Source: Enchytraeus crypticus
Taxonomy: Eukaryota; Annelida; Clitellata; Enchytraeida; Enchytraeidae
DNA: 64,000 bases
Direction of reading: 5' to 3'
Assembly: GCA_905160935.1 (NCBI GenBank)
Contig: CAJHZI010000232.1
Span: 389,001-453,000 of the forward strand
Shown here: one piece after another, positions 42,201 to 56,900 of the stretch
Position numbering within the stretch: position 1 is the stretch's first letter
Layout of the letters: each line of letters begins with the position of its first letter
Notes under the pieces: model-generated
Database searches by the model: none
What the model saw: only the letters and a program-made list of their open reading frames with translations
Told to the model about the DNA's origin: nothing
Made by a program: the position numbers and the translations under genes

Positions 42201-44998
42201 ATCTCCGATGCATGTTCTGTAATACGAACACTCCACAGCATTGGCTTTTTTGGAATTGGGATCATCACTTACGTAGTAAAATCGTCTGGCCAAATACCTG
42301 TTTTGTACACTTCCACACAACCTCCATTAATTTATTGAGTGTTTCTCCTTCCAACATTTTCAAAACTTTTGCTGGGATATCATCTATTCCGGCTGCTTTC
42401 CATTTCTTCATGCTGTTAATTGCATAATAAATTTAATTATGTCAAAGCCCCTTTTATCGTTTTGCTATTATATTTTCTTCCTCGAGTTTAAATTCCTCTT
42501 GTACTGGCTTCCTAGTCTGATGATGCAATTCCTCTACATATTCTCTCTCCATCTTTCTTTTACTTCTTCCGGCTATGTCTTCAATTTCCCATCTTTACCC
42601 ATTATACTAATGTTTTTTGCATCTCCTTTTTCTTATCGGTTCTTGTCGATATACTGACTTCCTAGTACAATAGATCCGACCTCCCTCTTCTATCATATCC
42701 TGCTAAATCCTCATACTTTTAAATCCACCAATGATTTTTTAATAGCCTTAATTATAAATATTAAATACTTTATATTTTACTGTACTTTAATTTAAGCTAT
42801 ATCATTTTACTCTAATTTAACTATGGTGTTTATTTTGTGACAGGATTATGTTAAGATAGCGCGTTGGAACGATGCAAATTTCTATGCAGTGAAGGAAGCT
42901 GTTGATAAAGCACACAGAACGTTACACAAGCACATGAAGGCTTACAAGAATGTGCTTCAGAGTGATGTGAAGGGAATTCTGTCGGATTTTGAAGCGGAGA
43001 AGATAACCACAGGCAGGGCTGACTTGAGCAGAGATGAAGAGATAGTGTTTGATTCTACACATTTCTTAGTGGTGTGTTGATTCCCCTCTTTTTCTGTAAT
43101 ACGAACACTTTTTTGCTCGCCGGCTTGATTTTGTCTCAATAGTGCTCGATGTTGTCATTGATGACTGTAGCACTCTAATTGCTGTTATTAATTGTTGTTA
43201 TTTTTCGGACTTCTCTCTCTATCTATCTATCTATCTATCAATCAATAAGAATTTAACGTCCGGTTCCTCGTCATAAGGCAATGTCAGGGACTTCTATCTG
43301 TCTATCTATTTTATCCCTTAGAAACAGATGTTAAACGTAGCCTTAACTTTAGCTCTACTAAACTCTACTGGTCTATTTATTCCACATTTGTTGCTATTAT
43401 GGGTTTACCCATACTCCCATAGGTTCAAATCCTGGGCTCTTCCGTTATTTGATGCATTTGCTGTGTGAGCATTTAGATTTCCGACTAGAAATTTCATATA
43501 TATCTTTATACATTTTCCTTGTGTTCGTAAATCTAACCCTTTCAATCTCCTCACTCCTGACATCTGACATAATGATTGATATTTCCTTTATCTCCGATTC
43601 ATTTTATTTATCGATTTCCTTAACACATGGTGAAGAGCCAGTATAAATCTCTCGCAGATTTTGAATTCCTATTAAGGTTTTTATCATGCTGTTATTAAAT
43701 ATTAGTGGATTTGAGATTTGAATGCTTCAACCTAATGGTGTCGGGTTATTTTTATAGTTACAAGACCATGAATGATATAGCATAATGCTACGTAAATCGA
43801 AATTAAATTACAATTAAATATGATTTCATGACAATGTGATTCTATAGCCTACACCGGATCCAGTTGTGGGAGTATCGACAAGGAGATTGAAGTTGATGTC
43901 TCAATACTGTGCTCAAGTGATCTCTGCCAGCAGCTATCCGCGACTCATCACTGCTCTCAAAGATTTCTCTGGTAGTCTTGTGACTAACTATTGCGATTTA
44001 ATATTATGGCAATAAATTATTATTGATCCAAGTTACTATGGACAGTAATTTGTTTAACATAAAGAAATACTTGTCTGTTGCATTGCCCTACTGCTATATC
44101 TTATCTAAAATAACAAAATTGCTCTCCTTTCAAACAGTGGTAAATTATAAAGTAGATATGTAGATATTAAATACTTATACTAGTTTTTACTAATTGAGGC
44201 ATGTCTTTATGTGTACTTTTAATTTAAAATGCTTAATATGCAAATTACTAAGGTTATTAGTTACTGGGCTGGAGACAGTGGTGATATCAGTACGATATTG
44301 AACGGCCTATCGGTATGTGCAGGGTTCAAATTCTGGGCTCGCTCATCACTGACATCGCTTTCAGGAAGCTGACGTTAACATTAGCTAACTTAATAACAAA
44401 TAATTAAGTGAAGCATTATCGAATGCTGCATATTTGATTTCTGTAACGTTTTGCTTCTCTTGTATATGAAATAAATTGTTTTTAGAATTATACATGATTA
44501 GGTAACATGAAGTCACCTAACTTAACAAAACAGTGTATTTGTTTTGTTAAGTTAGGTTAGATTAGTTTTGTTATTTAATTTGTTTCTATTAAATTTTTAT
44601 ATCTCTTATATGGACATTATAATTGTTCGTGACTTTTTTGTAAAACCTGTCATCTGATGGGAAGTTTTAAATGACAGACCAGAGGTGAATCGAACTTTCA
44701 TGGGTTCGATTCCCAGCCGCGCTGATCTGAGAGTAAAATCTCGGACATTCACTGGCCTGGCTACACGGATAATGGACTAAATAGCTTAATGGATGCAATA
44801 TGTGGTATTAAAAGTGATAGATATCAACATAGTTGATCATTTCACTATAATCTGTGTTATTATTATTATGATGGGCTAATTGTCAGAGGGTGAAGCCGGG
44901 GATTCACAAAGCTACTACTTTTGCTCCATCCCTACCCCTAAAAATTATTATTTTTTAATTAATGACAATCAAAAAACAAATTGATAGCTCGAGTGAGA

Positions 44999-45034
<36 letters not shown>

Positions 45035-45360
45035 TAGCAGTGAATGTATCTCTCAGTAGACACATGACACATTCTAACGGGAGATTGTTTACTAAATGAG
45101 GTCATAGACGGTAGAATGGAAGGAAAGAGAAACAGGGACAGGCCAAGAATGCTAATAATAGTAATATTAGATGATTAATATTAAAGATCCGCTCTTGTGT
45201 GGACATGAAGAGGAAAATGGAATACAGAGAAGAGTGGAGGCTTTTTATAACGTGGACCTGGCCAGCATGCAGTGCAATAAGAAAGAGAGAACCGTGGACC
45301 TGCCAGCATGCAGTGCAATACGAAAGAGAGAGGGAGAGAAAGAGAGAGAGATACACATGA

Positions 45361-45432
<72 letters not shown>

Positions 45433-48400
45433 TATATATATACATGTATAGATATATATATATATATATATGCAGGTTTTGTTTTAGTAGTATTGATTAG
45501 TTGTCATGAAGTGTTGTTTGTGCTTTGTTCTGATTTATGGTCATTATGATCATACATAATTATTTTGTGGCAGAGGGGTAGCTCATACCTTGACAATCAT
45601 AGCATGACAATTATATTTACATTGTAATCATAATTGATTCTTAATTTTGTGACAGATGATGTGGTGCAGAATGTGAAAGAGCTTCAGAGCTTGACAGTTG
45701 ATCACATCGCAGAGAAAGAGAGGCAGAAGTCAGAGGTCAAGCACATCAGTCAGAGAAAGAGAAAGGCTCTCGCTGATCTCTTCAAATATCTCAAAGATAT
45801 TGGTATCAAATTTATTTAAAAGATGGCACCGCTTTTCTCTCGAGCTTAAAACTGATATTTATTTATAATTCACATTTGCTAACTACTTATGCTGGAGCTG
45901 AAAAACAACCTGAATCAGTTGTTAAAGGTTCGATCATGCGCACTGAAGTATTCGAGCTGAAGTCATTAACGCAATAATTCGGTCGCAGTTCAAAACTACC
46001 ATATAGAAATTGTTGTATAGAGATCAGTTATAATTTTTCAAAGCGTTTGATTTTATTGGGGCCACATTTCTTGCAGATCTCTGGAATGACTTTTATCTTC
46101 ATATCCGCCTGTGTTAAACAGAATTGAAACTTTAATAACATTAGTAATAATAATAATAAGATTTAAAGTCTGTTTACATATCCTAGGATGATGTTTTTGA
46201 CTTTTTCACAGCACTCGTCACTGCTGATCAATTCACCGAATCTGCACAACGTATGCTGTAGAAAATTAAAGTCCTAAACGATGCTGGTCCAATTATCAAA
46301 ACAGGTTAAGGATAGATAGAGCATATCCATGGCTTAAAGAGATTTGACTTAAGACTGCCAGAGAAAGTTGAAAGAGAAGTACATGAGCAAAGATTAGTAT
46401 TCAAAGAGTCGAAATCATAGATGCTACTTAATTGCATTAACCACGCACCGAATGCTTAGATATTGCTCAATACAGCTTAAAAGAAATTTCCAATGGTGGT
46501 TCTTGACGTATTTTTATAATTTGTTTAGATGAATAACAAATTTTCTCATTTTAGGAATAATGTATTTTGCAGAACTTAATTGCTTAAGTTAGTATGCATA
46601 ATATAGTTCCATTGCTATTGACCATGTTAAATGTTAATATCTAATACAATTTATCTCTTTACTTTTTAGAGGGTCTTTTTCATGCATTTGTTCTGTTCGC
46701 TCAGGTTTGTCATATAGGAAGGGTGTTAGTTTGCTTGAGAAATCCAGTGATGCTCGTGTACAAGAATGCTTCACTCAGCCACCCTGTGACGTTGGAGTCG
46801 CTGTCTCTCAACTTCCACTTCTGAGGTTCAACAAGCTGAATATTTTATTTACTTGTTGAGATTATTCTAATATACGTTGATAGTATAATCATATCTGTTT
46901 TCCTTTTTATATTGATATTCCAGCATTCCTTTATGTGTAGGATATCATTGGAATTTGCACTGGTCATGTGGAACTTAAGTATATTGTGCTTCTTGAATTG
47001 GAAAGTGTTGAGATTTTTGTGCTTCTCCTCGTTGAATTGAATCATTATGTTCGTTACTTGATCGCTACTTCAGCTTTGATTTTTGTAAAATGCTTAACAG
47101 CATACTACCAAAATATAAACATGTTACAAAAATCTAACCTTAGCTCCTGTGAGATTCTTTTAAGTTCAACCGTGATGGTAAACTAAATTTTTTGCATTTG
47201 CTGGTAGATTTTTAAAATGTAAAGTTACGGTATGCCAAAAGCAGAGCGGAATTGTAAACACTCTGGAATACAAGCCTCTATTCTTCTGATTCTAAAACTG
47301 TGATACATCACACTGGTGAAATTTATCATTGATTCGTCTTCGTGTCCTCTTGTTGATGCATATGAAAGAATCATATGGCGGACCTTTACATATATTCGAT
47401 GTTAACCTTAAGTATTCTTAATATTAAACTGCGATTGCAGAAGAAACTAAACCTCTAGCGTGGAATGCTGAATGGTTTTATTTCACATTCGACCTTCGGA
47501 TATTTAAACTTCTCAAGATTATCACAGTGCTTGTTGTTGAAGACATCACAATGATCTTGTTGTAGATGTGACGAGTATTTAGTCAATGCTTGGTCAGGAT
47601 GTGACAAATACTTCTTGCGCTCTATTAGTCGAAGAGCTGCTCTACTTTCTGCTAGTCTTAGCCCGTCCAAGGTAATAACAATGTCAATTCTTATTCTGCT
47701 ACTGATTGCTCTGTATTAAGCAAAGATTATGCATAATTTTGCGGATGTAGTGAAATTGTTGATATAGCGGATACTATCCACATTTCCCCGTGTTTTGTCT
47801 GGAACACTGAAGAATAGTACAAACCAGAACTGTATCTTAACAGTCCATTTACCAAAAACTGAGGAATGCAACGAGAAACTACCTCAAAAACCATATTTCA
47901 ATCACTAGGCTGTGCATTAAGGTGTGAATAAGCCATAGGCTTTGTGAATCGATGGATTGCTCTTTATTAAGCACGAAAGCAGTGTATGAGTAGGAATATG
48001 TATCTTGAACCTGCCACTTTGCAGAACACGAAATATTGAACTCTCTAGAGAGAGAGAATTCAACTTTTTAATTTAAAAATTATATTACTTTCGAATACCT
48101 TAGTTAGTGAATGCCCAAGTATTTGAATTAGGCGGTTTCATTTAATAATAATTCGTTAACTTAATTTAATATGATTAATGAAATAGATTTTAATTTGAAA
48201 TTAATTATACATTTGGCCTTAAGCATCCCGAGATGATTAACCTTATTTTAATCAATTGAAGTGATTTTTTGGACAATATTTTGACAGCTCTCTCATATCC
48301 TAGAGCTGTTGCAAAATTATTAAGAATAATACTAACTTATTTGCACTTGAGAGTCATTCTTGGAAGAAATTTTTCAAAATATGTTGGTGAATTTTCATGA

Positions 48401-51400
48401 TGGTATGAAATTTATTTTAAATTAAAAATTCTAGTACATTAACACTAGTACACAAATTACTTGACATCAATATTTCATTATGTAGAATGATACATGTGAT
48501 TGTAGTTGAAGGTGGCTAAGTCATTGATGCGAACTACTGTTTTTAGGACATGGGACTACCGGTGTTAGAAAGATGCAAGGGATTTTGTGAACATCTCATG
48601 ATTGAAGTTTGTCATCAGCGTCAGGACATGATTCAGTATTTCAACAGCTTCATAGGCTTGAGGTCTGTCAATTTTTCGCTTTCTTTTTGTTGATACTGTT
48701 TGTATTTCTAATGAATTGACAATATTTAATTCCCTGCAACTCTTCAAGGGGCTTTGATACTAAAGTATATAATGAAAATTTAAGAACTTTGTCCATGTTG
48801 AGTTATTTCATTCATATCAAAACTGAAACTTGTTTGAATTTTATTTTGAGTTCTGTTGAATCTTTCAGTTTGCTGGTTTCTTAGGCACACCTGTGTAGTC
48901 CCTGCTTCAATTCCTTTCTTTGTCATGGAAGCGAGAGTTCATCATCGAGTCTCCAATACTTTCGTTGGTCGTTAGAATATATATAGTCATGCAGGATTCC
49001 TTAAAATTCTAGGTTAACTCGTCAGTCGACTTTCACAGCAGGAGCTACACTATAGTCAACATGGGTTTTTAGATAGGCTTTAAAAAAAATTAAGAATCTC
49101 TCTCTCTCTCTCTCTCTTAGTGTACTGCACTGCCTATTGGCAGGTTCATGGTATATAACGCCTACACTCTTCTATGTTTTCCGCTTTTCTCTTCATGTCC
49201 ACATATGAGTAGATCTTTAAATCTAACATTCCTAAAAATTTAAAGAATTGCGTATGGTATGCATGTATATTGATGAATATATTAAATATGTTACTATATA
49301 TTTGTTGCTTGTAGAAGCGAACTTATTTGTATGCAAGAGTTACTCATTGATGATAGCATACCTCCATCGCAGCTGGAGTCTCAGTCACATTTGGTAATAT
49401 ACTCAATGTGCACCTTTGATCATATTATTGTTTGCACTTATAATTTATTGAAATATTAAAAATTGCAGTATTTTCTTAAGAAGAACTATACAGATGTTGA
49501 TATATCAGCCGTCTTTATTTGTTGTATGTATTTAAGTTACCTTAGTATTATGGAGTGAACCTTTCAAATTTTAAATATTCTTTGGCAACATTCCAGTTAA
49601 AATATACAATAGTTTTTTATATTTAGAATTTCGTAAACAAAAATAACATACTAATATCCAGACTTACATTTCGTATGATATTATATAAATACATTTTATT
49701 TTATTCTTCTAGTGCACCTTACCTAACGGCAGGTCTATGGCATTTAACTCTTCCTAGCAATTCTTTTCTCAGTCATCCTTTTCATCTCTATATATGAATT
49801 TGTTATCAGATCATCCAACATCCCATGTCTTGGTCTTCCTCTAACTCTTTTCCCTTGTATTCTTCCTTCTATTGCATCCTTTAGCAAACTAATCCCCCTT
49901 ATAATATGTCTTATCCAGCTTTCTTTCTATTTTTATAACACATTTATTAACTGTCTATCTGTGTCAACTCTCTCAAGAACTTCTTCATTTGTGATTTTGT
50001 CTGTCCAACTAATCTTTTCCAACCATCTCCATAACCACATGTTTAATCAGTTAATTTATTACTAAAATAATAATACTGAATTTTTGTAACTGAAAACATA
50101 TTTAATTGCAGAAAGTGTTGCAAAGCTTAACGAGTGAGAGCTTGCAGTGTATCCTGCACTTGAAGCTGCTGCTCGAGTGTGTTAGGAAGGATTCTGCAAC
50201 TGAACTGATTAGTCCTGTTATGAGAACAGAGCTGCCCCCACTAGCGCTCTGCTCTCAGTCTGATGAACTGTGGACTAGCTCTGTCTCTAAACTACAGGTA
50301 CTAGCAATCAACATGACTATGCTATGTATATTATGCATTTGCTAAGAAATAGAATTTGCCATTCCTTCTTATCTATTCCTTCTTTAGCTGAACCACACGC
50401 TGGGTGGGGAGCAGATGGAAAGTCATTATGTGTAACTGGTAATATTACTGATGCAGCTCTGTCCTGATTTATTGAATATTTTTCTCCTCGGACAAGCATT
50501 TGCTTTTGCATTTTGTAGTGCTTTTGGTGATGTATTACTACCTTTAGTTATGTTCTGCTTGAGAAGTCCCTTTACCCTCGGATTAGGAACTAGATTTTAA
50601 TCTTTGGTGTATTGGATTGTGTAATTATATTCAAATGTCTGGTGTTGGATGTAGAGTTTTTCCTGTACAATTGCTTTTGATTTGGAATTCTACTCTGAAT
50701 TGATCATTTATTGCATATTACTTGCTATGTTATTTTTTATTTAAGTAAGAAATATATCAGTATAATATTCCAAAATATTAATGTATGTATTGACCAGCAT
50801 AAATGTATATCGTGATATTTTTATAGAAACACGAGAAGAGTCTACATGAGTTACAAGCTTGGGTTAACTCGAGATGTCGAAAGGGCGCTATAATTAACAG
50901 GTCTTTTTTGCACTAACCTAATATTTAAATTATTTATTTTCTGTTTGAAAATAATTCTAGGCTCTTTTATTTAGCATTAATTGGGCTTCTAATAATTTTC
51001 ATTAATTAAATTTATTCTCAAAGTATATAGGATATTTTTGACTTATCTTCATGGTACTGTAAAAGGTAATTTACAGTACCGTATACTGAAACAAGTAAAA
51101 GTAAAGAGGGGAGGAAATATGGCTCAACAGTTGGTGTTCGCGTCTAAAGTGAGTAGTGGCTTGTTTTCAAGTCAGGTCAGTCAAAAACAAATGGATATTT
51201 CCTAGGGCCTCCGGAAGGTTAGTCACGTAGTAGCATGCCGTCAATTAGCTCTATTAACAGCAAGGATGCAGTTACCCTTGGAAAGGACGCATTCCAAGAA
51301 GACCATTCACTGGCCATAAGAGAGAGAGATAAATATGCTTTTATTTTTCATTTCACTTCAACTAAACAACATACATGAAAATGCTAAATACTAGCAAAAA

Positions 51401-53413
51401 GAAAACATTCATGCAAACATTGAGAAGCATGCACAACAAATAGAAAATACACGGCTGCTATAGAAATTTGCATTAAAGAAAAGGAAATTACTTGTTACTT
51501 TGTATTGATATATATATATATATATATATTGATTGGATTGTTAGATAGCTGGATAGACGGATAATTGTTAGATTGATTGATATGCAGATTGATTGTTTAT
51601 TTGTTTGTTTGTCTGTAGGACTATATTGAAAGATATGGATGCCAGATTTGAGGTTTTAAAATCGGTGACTGTAGATCTGAGAATGATCAACAGCTTATTA
51701 TCTCTGCCGGACTCTGGTGAATCCTGTCAGATGAGTTCCTCTGCCATCTACATTTCAGATAAAATCTATAGTACAGCTGAAAACTACAAACTGTTTCTTC
51801 AATGCTATGAGGCCAGGCTGTGTGCAATTGAAAGCGTGGCAGTTTCTGATGCGTTTGCCATGAAATTAATAAACGTTAAGCAAAAGTCTGATTGGCTTAT
51901 GGAGCGATGTTTGAAGGTGGTGGAGCATTTTATCAAAAAGAACTCACAGAAAATTGAACCTGGTTCTTTTAATTCCGCGACTCCCCGCGATGAAGACCTT
52001 GAGGACTCTAACTGTGATTTAGGTAAGTGTCTGGGTCATTAACACTCGATCTTCTTTACCTATTTCTATAGTAATATTCAAATTTCCCTGTTAATTGTAG
52101 TTTCTCAAATTTAGTGGCTGGCAATACTAAGCGTGAAAAACTAAATTACATCAAGTAAAATTTCATTCTTTTAAGAGCTTTAACTGGAAAATTTAAATAG
52201 CATTTTATCAGTATATTATTGATAATATACTGCACTATCACTTGCATTTAACGTAATATTCATAACACCAATTGGAGTGCTGCAGTCATCAATGACAACA
52301 TCGAGCACTTATAGATCTCTAGCACAGCTTAGGTTATTCTTGAAATAAACAGTTCTGTTAACGTGAAAGTATTACTGAATAATTTTTACTTATATGTATT
52401 ATTATTATTATTACGGAAGCTAATTAATTATTATATTTTGTAATTCAAACTAACATATAATTATATACGGTAACTCCAACATTTAATATTTTTAAATTAA
52501 GCGTATAGATTTGATATATTTCTTCTAGACATATGTTTTTAACAGTTTCCAAATTGAATTTATGGACTAAAATTTATTATGAGCAATAATTTGTTTACTC
52601 AAGTTTTGAAACCTATTGTGATGGATATATTGTAATTTGATATATTACAGACAACGTCTTGACAGAAAAACTGGGCAAAACTTTACTAGAAGACGTAAAG
52701 GATTTGCAGTTGGATTCCATGCTGAGTAATTTACAGAAATTAAAGGACTCTATTCTGCACATGGCCGATGGAACGTCTGATAATTTTTGTGAACCTGATG
52801 GACTGAAGGCAGGAGTGTCACACTTTGTAATGACTATGCAACACGTCCGCGCTCAATTAACAGCCTGCGAACAATACTGTCATTTCGCAGAGTTCTATAT
52901 TAATCAGCATGTAGCCGCTCTCAGAGCTTCTGCTAAACTACTCAGCATTCTTCTTGCGATTTTTACCAGCTTGATGCAGAAGGTTTGTATTGATAGATGG
53001 TTATTTAGTTTCCTATTTTTGCTTTTGATTTGTGCTTTTATATCTATCTTTTAAGCATCGTTAAGCTGCTTTTGAGGCCTATTTGTGCATGTACGACTAG
53101 TGTCTCTATAGATTTTAAAATCCGTTATAGCTCAAGGTGAAGCTGCGCACACTGTCTAATTTATTTAAAATGTTTTTCAGGGGTTTTGTCTCCCGGAAGG
53201 ATTTTCAGATGAAGCAGATGGAGGGGAAGGTGCCACTGAATTTTGTGATATTGAGGGAGGCGGAATTGGAGAAGGTGAGGGTATGAAGGATGTCAGTGAT
53301 CAGATTGAAAATCAAGAGCAGGTTTGTGATTTACTTTTATTTTAGTGTAATTAAGTTAATATTACAACTTAAATTCATTCAAAACTATTTCACAGGCTAC
53401 CTTGTCCGAAGTT

Positions 53414-53490
<77 letters not shown>

Positions 53491-53869
53491 AGACCAGTCC
53501 TAAATTGCACGTGTTGTAAAAGGCGACTTAGCAAGAACTGAGAAAAGCAACGGGATATCACCTCAGAAGCCGTAGTATTTCCGAGTTACAGGCTACATTA
53601 AGGTGTTGACATGGCATTGATTTCATAATGAAAATTCTTTCAACAGATGGCGACATTAGTTGGTCTGCAGTTGGTTGCTGGCTATATCCAAATGGGATAT
53701 AGCCAGCCAGTCCTTAGGGACTGATCTCTAGAGGCCACAAGGGTGGAAGGAACAAAGACCTGGGGGCATTAGGTCACAATTGTGTTTTTATTTACATCCC
53801 AGCCACGTGCTGGTGCAGCGGATAAGATTTTGATGATTTTAAAGAGAAGCCAAGTTTAATGTCAGCCTG

Positions 53870-53923
<54 letters not shown>

Positions 53924-53934
53924 TGCACGTCAAA

Positions 53935-53980
<46 letters not shown>

Positions 53981-56900
53981 TTTTGTAATATACCTAATAC
54001 GTAGTTAGAAAGTTAGTATTTATTGTATTCGAAAGTAATTAAATGTAATATGTAATCCATTTCATATGCAATATAACGTAGACTGTCTCAATAGCGAGAT
54101 GGTAACGTCATGAAATTTTAAATGACAGATCCTAAAGTAAATTGAACTCAGTGGGTTCGAATCCCAGCCGCACTTATCTGAGATTAAAATCTCGGACAGT
54201 CACTGGACTGGTTATACGGAAAATGGACTAAATTGCCTAGCGGCTTAAACACGTGGGATTAATAGTGATAGATATCAACTTAGTTGATTATTTCGCTATA
54301 GCGCTTGTTTACATTTTTATAAAGAAATAATACTGTAAATTTTTAAAAAGGGATAAATTATTTAAGAAATCTTTGTCTAAGTATACAAATATCTTGGTTG
54401 ATCATGTGCCATGTCCCTGTTCTTATTTGTTGTTTGTGCCATTTCGCTCAGGCCTACTGTTATTTTTACTGCAATCCATAGATTGAGGGTTGTCGAAATG
54501 AGAAGAAATCAGATTCAAAGGAGGAAACGAAGGATGAAAAGGATGCTATAGAAATGTCTGATGATTTTGAAGGAAAGCTTGAAGATGTCGAGCCAAATGG
54601 TATATATATATATTATGATTTTAGTGTTATTTACTTTTTATATCTTCACTTAATCACATTAACAAACGTGCACGCATTTTGACTGAGTTTTTGTATTTGT
54701 TTAATTTTCTTCCTTATTTTATGCCATCACACTGTATATTAATATAATTTTTGTATCGAAGAAGCACATTTTAAACATCTGAGACTGGTACTCATCCTTG
54801 CAATAATACACTCCCTTTATCACTTATAGATTAAACAGGATTTCAACCATCATGTACCCAAACACCTTTTGCAAACTATCAACATTATCCCGTTTTAGTT
54901 GTAAAAAATGCAGTATATAGTTCTTTTTATGCATCATCTTTGATTCAGGATTCAGCACAAAAATTTGCAGTATTTGCTGTAATATATTCTTTGTAATATT
55001 TAATATACCCTTCTCTTGCAGAAGAAGAAGATAATGAATCAGACAATGAAGATGAAGCAGAGGAGCACGACATCGACAAGGAAATGGGAGACCTCGGAGA
55101 TGAGGAAGCAGATAAACTGGATGAGAAATTGTGGGGAGGCTCTGATGACGAATTGGAGGAGTCTAACGATGTATGAAATACCTTTTAATTTAATATTTTC
55201 GATTTTATCTTGAAATACTTTTACATTATTTAAATTATTTAGATAAACAATAGCTAATTTTAATTTAAAACTTTAATTTTCTAAAGTGTTAGTTTCCAGT
55301 ACTGACATTCAGCAGAGTCCTATTACTGTACTCCTTTATAAGTCCAATTCGTTTTTTTTTTTTTTTTTCTTTAAATTAAGGGCCTGTGATTATTAAGTAA
55401 CTACTTTTTGCAGTTTTGCTAAACTATAACATTAATTAATGAATTATCACTGAATTATCTTCTATACTTTAAAAAGACTTGTATTTATAGACCTATAAGC
55501 TTGAAATTCGCAGATCCTGACAATGTAATTAAATTTCATTGTTTAAATTATGTAGCGTAAATTGTGCCACTGGCCGATTTAGTAGAATACGACCAGTTGC
55601 TGCTATGATGTAGTTTAGAATGGCGAATTTGTAGACTTAGTCTCTTCTGATTGTGAATCGATTACTGCATTAGAAATTTTTATCATTATTGCACAACTAA
55701 ATGTGTTAAATTTAATTCAAGTTTGGCCTTATTAATATTCAATAATAGTATCATTTCAATATTGCAATGTTTACTTTAAAACTACTTGTTTTTTTGTTTG
55801 TTACTGTATTGTTTTTTCTTGTAGAACGCCAAAGAGGAGAAAGGGCCAGGAGCGGGGGAGCAGAGTGAGTCAGAGCTGGCTGCCAAAGATGACTCATGTG
55901 GGGAAAGTAAAGAGAACAAGCAAGACGAATCCGACGAGGCTCCTGATAATGATAATGAGGACGAAAGCTGTCTGCCTCAGGCCATAGATATAGAGGTTCT
56001 GATAACATAATTAATTAATTGATTTTCATTTTTCATTTCATGAATAACATAAGTAATTAATTGATTTTCATTGTTTACTGTTCTTAAATAATAAAGATCA
56101 GTACGGGGTTCAAAATTTGAAATAAAATAAACTCTCCCTCTCTCTTTTAATACTGGGCTCACCCGTCACTGACATTGTTTTCGAGTAAGGAAACTGACGT
56201 TAACATTAGCTTTACCAGCTTTTAACAGCTATTAAATAATTGTTTCAGGCATTGTGTAATTAGCATAATTGCTAGTATTTGATATTTTGTAAATAATATA
56301 AATGCTAACTTCGTGTTTAGTTCTTAGGCAAATATAATCCGTAGCTGTAGTTTTCAAATGTTAACTCGCTTTTATAAAAGTTAAGTTAGGATTTTCTTTT
56401 TGATAGGTGGTAGTGGTAATTATTTTTTTAGAATGAGAATGAAGGAGATGACGTGGAGAACGGGTCAAAGGCAGATAAACCTGAGATGTCAGAGGATTGT
56501 GCTGAGGAGCTTCCAGAGGAGCTGAACTTGGATGAGGGGGAGGAGCGAGAGATTGGACAGGAGGAGAAAATGGAGGGTAAAGTGTGAACTTCTGCTTATG
56601 ATTATGTTGAATTATTCAATACCTTTTTACTTATCAAATTCAATCAGTTTTGTTGATCTAGATGACTATCTAGATCAACAATACATATTGAAATGTGATT
56701 TTTTTTAAATGGCTGTAAGCCTAATGTTTTTGTAAAATATGATGATAACTTTTATTAGTTGATTGAAAATTATGCTACGATAGTAAAACTTGGCATGTTT
56801 AGGTAATTCTGTTTTGAAAGAGATCTGAAATATTATTTCTCAAAATCGAATGTTCCTCATTTTGCATTTAGATTATTGTGAATTGGAAATTATTGGCTAG

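Noticed and set aside
47455-47565. Extension of exon 49 upstream
   Set aside because: The frame required by exon 49 hits stops here, and acceptor tgttgtag at 47565 fits the phase of exon 48 exactly.
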